64,000 nt of DNA from contig NC_092569.1 in the NCBI RefSeq assembly GCF_037975245.1, positions 4,984,501 to 5,048,500 of the forward strand, read 5' to 3'. The notes under the pieces are model-generated. The model was not told where the DNA came from, ran no database searches, and saw nothing but the letters and a program-made list of their open reading frames with translations. Made by a program: the position numbers and the translations under genes. This document shows, piece by piece, positions 43,978 through 64,000 of this stretch. The DNA comes from Apostichopus japonicus. Lineage: Eukaryota > Echinodermata > Holothuroidea > Aspidochirotida > Stichopodidae. Position 1 is the stretch's first letter. Each line of letters begins with the position of its first letter.

Positions 43978-44689
43978 GAAAATAGAAATTTGTAATTTAC
44001 AGAGATATTTTTTTAAGCCACGACTCACTTTTTAAGGGGATTACGAAAGATTTGTCTGATCTGTACATGGAATGTTCCTTGTAGATATTTTGAATGAGAA
44101 CCAAAAATTTGGACAGTTTTCGGCAAGGTTTTTTTTCTCAGAAAAAGCCATTGTTTCCAAAACTGTTTATGATTGGTTATGATGTGGTTTCCTTCAAAGC
44201 TTACCATCTCGTACAGAGCTAACTGTTGATTTTCTGTAGCGATTCAACATGTTGGTAAGAGTGCTAGAGTTAAGATAGATTTCTGTTGCTCTCTAACTTT
44301 TCTGTCGCAGTTTCTGTGAGCATTCCAAGATATGACAAAGACATTTTGCTTTTACGAGCAAAGCTACAACTATTAGGATCCCTGAATGGACTGTTATTCC
44401 AATTAAGTTGCTGATTTATAAGAAGGTCGGAAGGTCGGACAACCTAAAACTTCCGCTTGAAAATGCAAATTAGCTGCTTTGTCTCGATATTAATGTGCAA
44501 AGGTTAGATCAATTTGTTAAGTGAAACAAGTTATTAAAAGGGTAATTTGTATTGTCCACATATACAAGAAGGTACAACAACTTATGTTGTAAATTCCTTC
44601 TGGCCAAAGATCTTACTCACAGAGAGACATAACTGACTGCAAAACTATAAACAAATGGTGTTAAAAGCAAAGAGCTGATTTCTTATAAC
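43978..44689. other. RCC1: RCC1 3' flank / probable 3' UTR
   Basis: Non-coding AT-rich sequence directly after the RCC1 stop. It should include the 3' UTR, but no clear AATAAA signal close to the stop was identified. Confidence 0.5.
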
Positions 44690-45640
44690 AACACCACTGG
44701 TTTGAATCCCATTATAGGCTATTGGTTGGAGTGGGTTTTGAATTAGCAACCTCACTGTTTTGTAATCCCATTCTGGGTTATTGGTTAGAGTGGGTTTTGA
44801 ACTAGCAACCTCACTGGTCTGTAATCCCATTCTATGCTATTGGTTAGGGTGGATTCTGAACTAGCAACCTCACTGGTTTGTAATCCCATTCTGGGCTGTT
44901 GGTTAGAGTGGGTTTTGAACTAGCAACCTCGCTGGTTTGTAATCCCATTCTGGACTATTGGTTAGGGTGGATTCTGAACTAGCAACCTCACTGTTTTGTA
45001 ATCCCATTCTGGGTTATTGGTTAGAGTGGGTTTTGAAATAGCAACCTCACTGGTTTGTATTCCCATTCTAGGCTACTGTTTAGAATGGGTTTTGAACTAG
45101 CAACCTCGCTGGTTTGTAATCCCATTCTGGACTATTGGTTAGAGTGGTTTTTGAACTAGCAACCTCACTGGTTTGAATCCAAATGTAAGCTATTGGTTAG
45201 AGTGGGTTTTGAACTAGCAACCTCACTGGTTTGCAATCCTTTTGTAAGCTATTGGTTAGAGTGGGTTTTGAACTAGCAACCTCACTGGTTTGTAATCCCA
45301 TTCTATGCTATTGGTTAGGGTGGATTCTGAACTAGCAACCTCACTGTTTTGTAATCCCATTCTGGGTTATTGGTTAGAGTGGGGTTTAAACTAGCAACCT
45401 CACTGGTTTGTATTCCCATTCTAGGCTACTGTTTAGAATGGGTTTTGAACTAGCAACCTCGCTGGTTTGTAATCCCATTCTGGACTATTGGTTAGAGTGG
45501 GTTTTGAACTAGCAACCCCACTGGTTTGTAATCCCATTATAGGCAATTGGTTAGAATGGGTTTTGAAATAGCAACCTCACTGGTTTGTAATCCCATTCTG
45601 GGCAATTGGTTAGAGTGGGGTTTAAAACTTTAAAACATCA
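44690..45640. repeat. ~60-bp minisatellite downstream of RCC1
   Basis: About 15 units of a ~60-bp sequence containing tttgtaatcccattctggg, ctattggttagagtgggttt and gaactagcaacctcactgg. Copies vary by a few substitutions. No spacer/repeat alternation, so it is not a CRISPR-like array. Confidence 0.92.
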
Positions 45641-47693
45641 CTGGTTATTAAGCCCATTCCAACAATCACTTTCTCTGTTAGTTTCCTTCAAAATTTCAGA
45701 AACTTCATGATCTGATAAATCCTGCCTAAAGATGTGAACATAGTTTGAGGGTTAGCAGCGCCAACATTAAAAAATGTATAGGAAAATTAGCACACTCAAA
45801 TGTTGCGTGGTGAGGACCCCTAAGTTGTGGGGGCCTTATGGGTTTCCTGACAGATCACTTTGCTTTTCTCACTACAGTTTGCAAATTACAAGGCAGTTTG
45901 CAGTTCTAAGACATTGGTATTATTCAACCTTAACTGTACACTAATATCAAACACCATGAGAGAATGAAGTGTTAATCTTCTTACATTTAACATACATGTT
46001 CGACTACATTAATGTGGTTGTGTGTAATTTCTTGTTTTTGTAAGCTTTAAGGACACTCGTTTTTGGTTTCCTGACAGTGATATTTGCATTTCTCACTTCA
46101 CAGTTTGCAATCATTTGCAAGGAGTTCTCAGAAGACATATTGATTCAGCTGTTTAGACCATTCACCATGAGTCCAACGACAGTTTAAGATCAGCCAAACC
46201 TTTACACTTATACACTTTAAAAGACTTATTAACATCCTCTTAGACTATACATATGCTTCTGTTATACACTTTAATTGAATTGTTAACATCCTCTTAGACT
46301 ATACATATGCTTCTGTTCTATGCAGCAATCTCTAAAAGATGCTTGTTATCGTTGTGCGACTGTATCAACGGCCACGGTTAGTTAATGTACTTACGGCTTA
46401 TATTTAAAAAAAAACTTTGTTTTAACATGACTTAACTGTGTGTGGTGTTTGATATATATGCCAACTATGTTGATTGATTGATGCAAGTCTCTCTATCTAT
46501 ACATGCTTGGATTGTTATTCAAAGAAATTACTATTATGATGATAATTCAAAGTATAAAAGACTGGTCAAATGAGCATTTTTACTGCTGATATCATCTGTG
46601 CTGAATGAGTGAATCAAAATCGATAAGATAAGAAGGAAGAAGTGTCTTGCCTTCTCTTGTTTAATATTCTGAATAGGTCTTCTAAAGGTCATCAAAGGTC
46701 ATTCAAAGGAAACAAAAATACCTCACTTTGCCAAAAATTTGATGAATAATTAAATCTTCATCTGACTTCATATATAAGAAGAAGAAAAAATAAAAACAAC
46801 AATGGCTTATTTTGCTGCTATAAAATGCTGATGAGCTTCTCCCAGTTATTTTGCTTAATATTCTGCATAATAAATGATGAAAAAGTGATCAGAATCCGAC
46901 CTGATCAAAAGAAAACAATGCCTCTCTTTGTCCGATGTTAATATTCTGAATGGTGACGTAGCATGTTGATCTCCATTGTCAAGAAAACAATAGCTGTTGT
47001 GATTTCAGTAAACGAGTGTTTTAAAGTCCCTTTGTTTATTGATCTTTGTTACATGTGAAATTGTTGTCCGTTCTTCTCTTCTCTGGAGTCAGTTGAAATT
47101 AGTGAATAATTGGTGGTTATTTGTCTTTTTTCTTTCCTTTTAAATATTAAGTATATGTCATCATTAATTTGTATTGTCTTATTGGTAGTATTTTACTATG
47201 CAAAATGTAAAAGCTAAACGCCATAATAAAAAAGTCGGAAATTTTTAACAATTTAGAATGAAAATCACCTTTTGTAATTCCACATGCTGTTATGTAACGT
47301 AACATGTATCTCTCGATTAGAAGTGTAAGAATATTGTTAATTTTAAATGGAACAGTGTGGTACCTGACCAAATACCCCCCTCACTCTTGTCAACTTTTAA
47401 AGGAGACTTAACCCCAACCATCATTATTTGTCTACATGATAGAGGTCACTGTTCTGCACAACTTCCTTCCCCAAGCAGCTAAGTGACATCTTATTCCATT
47501 TGGGAGATATCACAAGTTGAATACTCCTTATATAAGACACAAGGCTGGAGACTTGATCAAGTTTAAATATGACGTCATCACGTCACGTCACGTCTGCTTT
47601 TATTTGTATTTCATTTATAATACAATGTTGAAAAATGCTGAATCTAAAATATTGAAACTTGACCAAATGATGACATGAGTTTTAAAGGCATTG
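45641..47693. other. Intergenic region, no gene seen
   Basis: AT-rich. There is a short tandem duplication near 46200-46320 (cacttta...catcctcttagactatacat) and an AGGTCA-type patch near 46680-46700. No convincing protein or RNA gene. Confidence 0.6.
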
Positions 47694-48050
47694 AAGATTC
47701 GCTCCAAACCGCGTGTGCGGCCATCTGAAAAAGTGAACTTTCTGTTGCTTGCAAGTGACGTTTTGTTCTTGCCGCTACAAAATGCAGACCGTAATGAAAC
47801 GTGATACCTTGTTATCTTTAGCTGGACCTGAGATGTCCATCGCTGTATCGTTTGTATACTGTGCTATGGGTATTGACCGCAGCTGTATGTACTGACTGTA
47901 CACTAGTGTCTAATTACCGACGGTAGCCAAGCTGTGTGTGTATTTTCTGGGATCGATGGTGGTGTTTAACACTTCTGTTACACCTCATTCGAAACTAGGT
48001 CAAATTACCGGCATTAGACGTTTCTTTTTGCGTGAGTCTTCACACCCTTT
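47694..48050. mobile_element. MITE family 'GAAGACTC', copy 2 (intergenic)
   Basis: Starts aaaggcattgaagattcgct and ends gtgagtcttcacacccttt. Internally colinear with the copies at 39851, 61446 and 62934. Confidence 0.85.
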
Positions 48051-50375
48051 AATTGTCAACACTAATAACATTCTATCTTGAAAATATGAAAAAGCAAAAG
48101 AAGGAGAAGAAAATATGGTTCAGGTCCTCGTGGCATTCCCAGACAGCTCACAGACACAACTTTTAAACTAAAATATCTCCCAAACGTAACATGAGTTTTT
48201 CTTAGTTCTTCTTTTTTTTTGCGAGGGTGGGGGGGGGGAGGTTGGGGAGTTCTTCATCACAAAGATCTATGTATGCCTAATATGAACGCATAAAGATGTA
48301 CGCATAGATATGTACGCCTAAAGTTGTACGCCTAATATGATGGGTAGGGTTTGTGTCCCCATATATAATTTTTGCATAGCATACTTTAGCAGATGTATCG
48401 GTCGCTTACTTATAGCTTGTCATTTCCTGGCTACTGTTATTCAATGTTTCAGACTATATTGTGATTAAAAACTGCGAGTGCATTGAGTCGCAGGTTAATA
48501 TCCAAACATAGTAACTTGCATTAATAGCAGTTATTGTTAAGAATCAGTCCTATATCACAATTGAACTGTGTGTCTGCCTTTAGTTATTATGAAGTAATTT
48601 GATCTTTTCCCGTTTTTTCCCCCTCTTTTGTATTGTACTGTTACATTATGGAATGGTATAGACGGGACGGCACCACAGGGTACCACAGAAATAAGGATGT
48701 TGATGTGGGGATGATTAAAAGTTTAGAAGAAAAAAAACGGGGCATTTAAAATGCCTTTGATCTAGAAGGGTTATATATACATCATACCTGGAAACGATAT
48801 TTTTTTTATAACTTTGTCTTTATCAGCGAGAGTGCGAAACTAGAGAATATAAAAAAGATCTCCCTGCAGGTTCGCCTGAAAGTTTGGGGGTTATGTTTAC
48901 TTTAATAAGCCTAGCCCAGGCTTTAAGCCTAAGCCATTCCAAGACAAACGATGAATAAGTCAACTTGTTTTTTTTTTTTTGCAATTAGTTTTTTTTTCTC
49001 TCTCTCAGTAAAGAATTGTCGGTAAAACGAACAATCACATAACAAAAAACAAAATATGAACAGCAAATCATTGAGTGGCCGTCTGATTCGAGAAACAAAA
49101 CACTTTTATAGTTTCTCCCCGGTAGGCTACAAAACTCATGAAAAACAACTCGTAAAAGTCGTATTAATAAAAATGGTTGCTCCAGAGAACTTACCATTAG
49201 TGAAGGGGAGAAGTTTTCCCCTTCATGTGGACTGTCAAGGACACAAAAACATGACATTTAAAGGTATGCTGTACTGGCCCCAAATATGCTAGATTTCAAA
49301 ATATGGTCACCTTTGGTCAAAATTCTTAAACTGTTTTTATTACACCCTTCGAGGACATTTTCCTCACTGGGACATTCAGTCATTTTGTTGTGTTCTTTAA
49401 AAATGTCTGAGAACAATTTGGAGAGTAAAGACCTCCAGGAAAGTACTTTTTTTTTAAAACTTCTAGCAATTTTAGCGTCTTATAATTTGGGGCCTAAACT
49501 GACTACCTTTAAAATGCATTGATGGTAGAAGGGTTGTAAGTTTTATTTCTTTGTTATCAAAATATCTGTAACTTTGGGAAAGCAGTCTTGTGTATTATCT
49601 TTCCGCCACCTGCATAACCCAGATCGTTTCCTATTGCGGCGTATGAATATGCCAGAGTAATACGGCCACATGTGAAAAGGTTAACATTGTCTGCTAGTTG
49701 ACAAAGGTGACATTGTAATAAATGCTGACTTGATATATAACATCACATTCACTCGATGCATGTCATTGGGCGATAGACCTTCGGCAGTTATTTCACAGAC
49801 GAAGAAACAGCGACGGTGACGGCTAATCGAAGCAGTTTGCAGACGTCTTGTTTTCTTCAGTAACAGGTAAGAACAAAATTGTCCGTTGGTAATGAAATCT
49901 TCCAATAAGTTGCATTACAAGATTACTGGCATATGTTAAATCATTACTTTATTATTCACTGGGATTTGATGATATGATCATTTGGAATTAGAGACATTAA
50001 GACTTGAACTTATAGTACCCATGATATTGTTTTTAACGTCATGTTAATTACTACAAGCATATGTTAAATCATTAATTTATTATTCACTGGGATTTAATTA
50101 TATGATCATTTGGAATTAGAGAAATTAAGTACCCATGATACTGTTTTCAACATGTTCTACTGGTTGCTATATGGTTTTACAAAAGTACGGTATTTTTCTG
50201 AAGATTCTATTCAAAATGTGGAAACTCAAAATTATTCCCAGATATTGGGATATAATACTTAATAGATAACCAAATGTCTAACTGAGGGACAATACTTTGA
50301 ATGTGTCGGTGCCATATAAAACTTGTGTCTCGAGCATGAGTAACAATGAGTTTCAGTTTTCTATCATCTTCAGGG
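48051..50375. other. Intergenic region upstream of the oxidase gene
   Basis: No gene recognised. It contains a G-run near 48228-48240 and a ~125-bp tandem duplication (49922-50150). It should contain the oxidase promoter and probably 5' UTR exon(s), none of which can be pinpointed. Confidence 0.5.
49922..50150. repeat. ~125-bp tandem duplication upstream of the oxidase start
   Basis: Two copies of catatgttaaatcattactt ... ttattcactgggattt ... tatgatcatttggaattaga ... agtacccatgata with small indels. The second copy ends about 225 bp before the ATG. Confidence 0.85.
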
Positions 50376-63558
<13,183 letters not shown>

Positions 63559-64000
63559 GTAAAATGGATATCTTATTCGAAGCTCACGATCAGATTTTTT
63601 TCCCGACAAATTATATAATAAGACAATTTTTTGTTTTTTTAATTTTTTAATTTTCATTTAATTATTTTAATTTTTTAATTGTTTAAGACCCATATGGTTA
63701 CAGTTGCATCTGTTCCACATTGCTTTATCAATTAATAAGTTGTAACATTTTCTTAGGACGGAGGATGTTTGCACTGAATTTGATAAAGTAGAACTTGTTA
63801 TTTTGAGGCTCTGCTCTAAGCAGGAGCAGGTCCGATGTCTAACTTTCATGGATGACACCTTGTAATGTCAGTTTGTAAAAAGTCGGGTATATGTCAGCTA
63901 TGTGTGTCTCGGAGTCCATTTCCAGCATGCACGGCTAGCAATGCACAAGGTAGTACTTTAAACCTTTGAGATTACAAGTAGATTCCAAACACGACATATT
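63559..64000. other. Intron of the oxidase gene, right edge of window
   Basis: AT-rich non-coding sequence with no recognisable exon. The following exon of the oxidase lies beyond 64000. Confidence 0.7.

Noticed and set aside
44690-45640. CRISPR-like repeat array
   Set aside because: Units are contiguous without unique spacers, and the genome is eukaryotic; it is a minisatellite.

Overview
This is an animal (metazoan) nuclear genome window. It holds intron-rich genes with GT-AG introns, tRNA-derived SINEs, 3' ends of CR1/L2-like LINEs, several non-coding DNA transposons with target-site duplications, and long AT microsatellites and minisatellites. The proteins look close to vertebrate orthologues, and the repeat content fits an invertebrate deuterostome such as an echinoderm (possibly a sea cucumber). 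The species assignment is inference.

Four protein-coding genes can be supported. (1) SMC6, + strand, about 560-31220: 21 constitutive exons running from the Walker A motif to the stop codon. All splice phases agree, giving 1011 codons plus stop; only the N-terminus lies outside the window. (2) SF3B5, - strand, 35694-35954: an intronless 86-residue SF3b subunit gene. (3) RCC1, + strand, 37336-43977: 8 coding exons, 423 residues, a complete seven-bladed Ran GEF. (4) A ceruloplasmin/hephaestin-like multicopper oxidase, + strand, from 50376 past the right edge: 9 exons, 570 codons, covering the signal peptide, cupredoxin domains 1-2 and the start of the next domain pair. SMC6 and SF3B5 are convergent. 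SF3B5 and RCC1 are divergent, with about 1.4 kb between start codons.

The most interesting observation is in SMC6. Two consecutive 159-nt exons (26456-26614 and 27252-27410) encode homologous but diverged versions of the same 53-residue segment of the ATPase head. Both have phase 0/0 and both end in GAA followed by gtaagt. This has the layout of a mutually exclusive exon pair and predicts two SMC6 head isoforms. Second, tandem repeats repeatedly run up to SMC6 3' splice sites, and one minisatellite appears to have been built from a splice junction. Third, the oxidase has Ser in place of the domain-2 type-1 copper Cys.

The rest is intron and intergenic DNA dominated by repeats: hAT-like elements with perfect 8-bp duplications (805-1357, 28228-28622, 58326-58670), a 2.4-kb Harbinger-like element (23541-25953), a four-copy MITE family (39.9, 47.7, 61.4 and 62.9 kb), an AGGTCA-rich composite repeat (14.5-17.1 kb), an element built around a GGGGCACAGTGGATCA motif (55.65-56.96 kb), and (TA)n blocks at 50.6-51.6 kb. 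Functionally, SMC6 (SMC5/6 DNA repair complex), SF3B5 (U2 snRNP branch-site recognition) and RCC1 (RanGTP production on chromatin) are nuclear housekeeping genes. The oxidase would be a secreted or membrane-bound iron/copper enzyme with no evident link to them.
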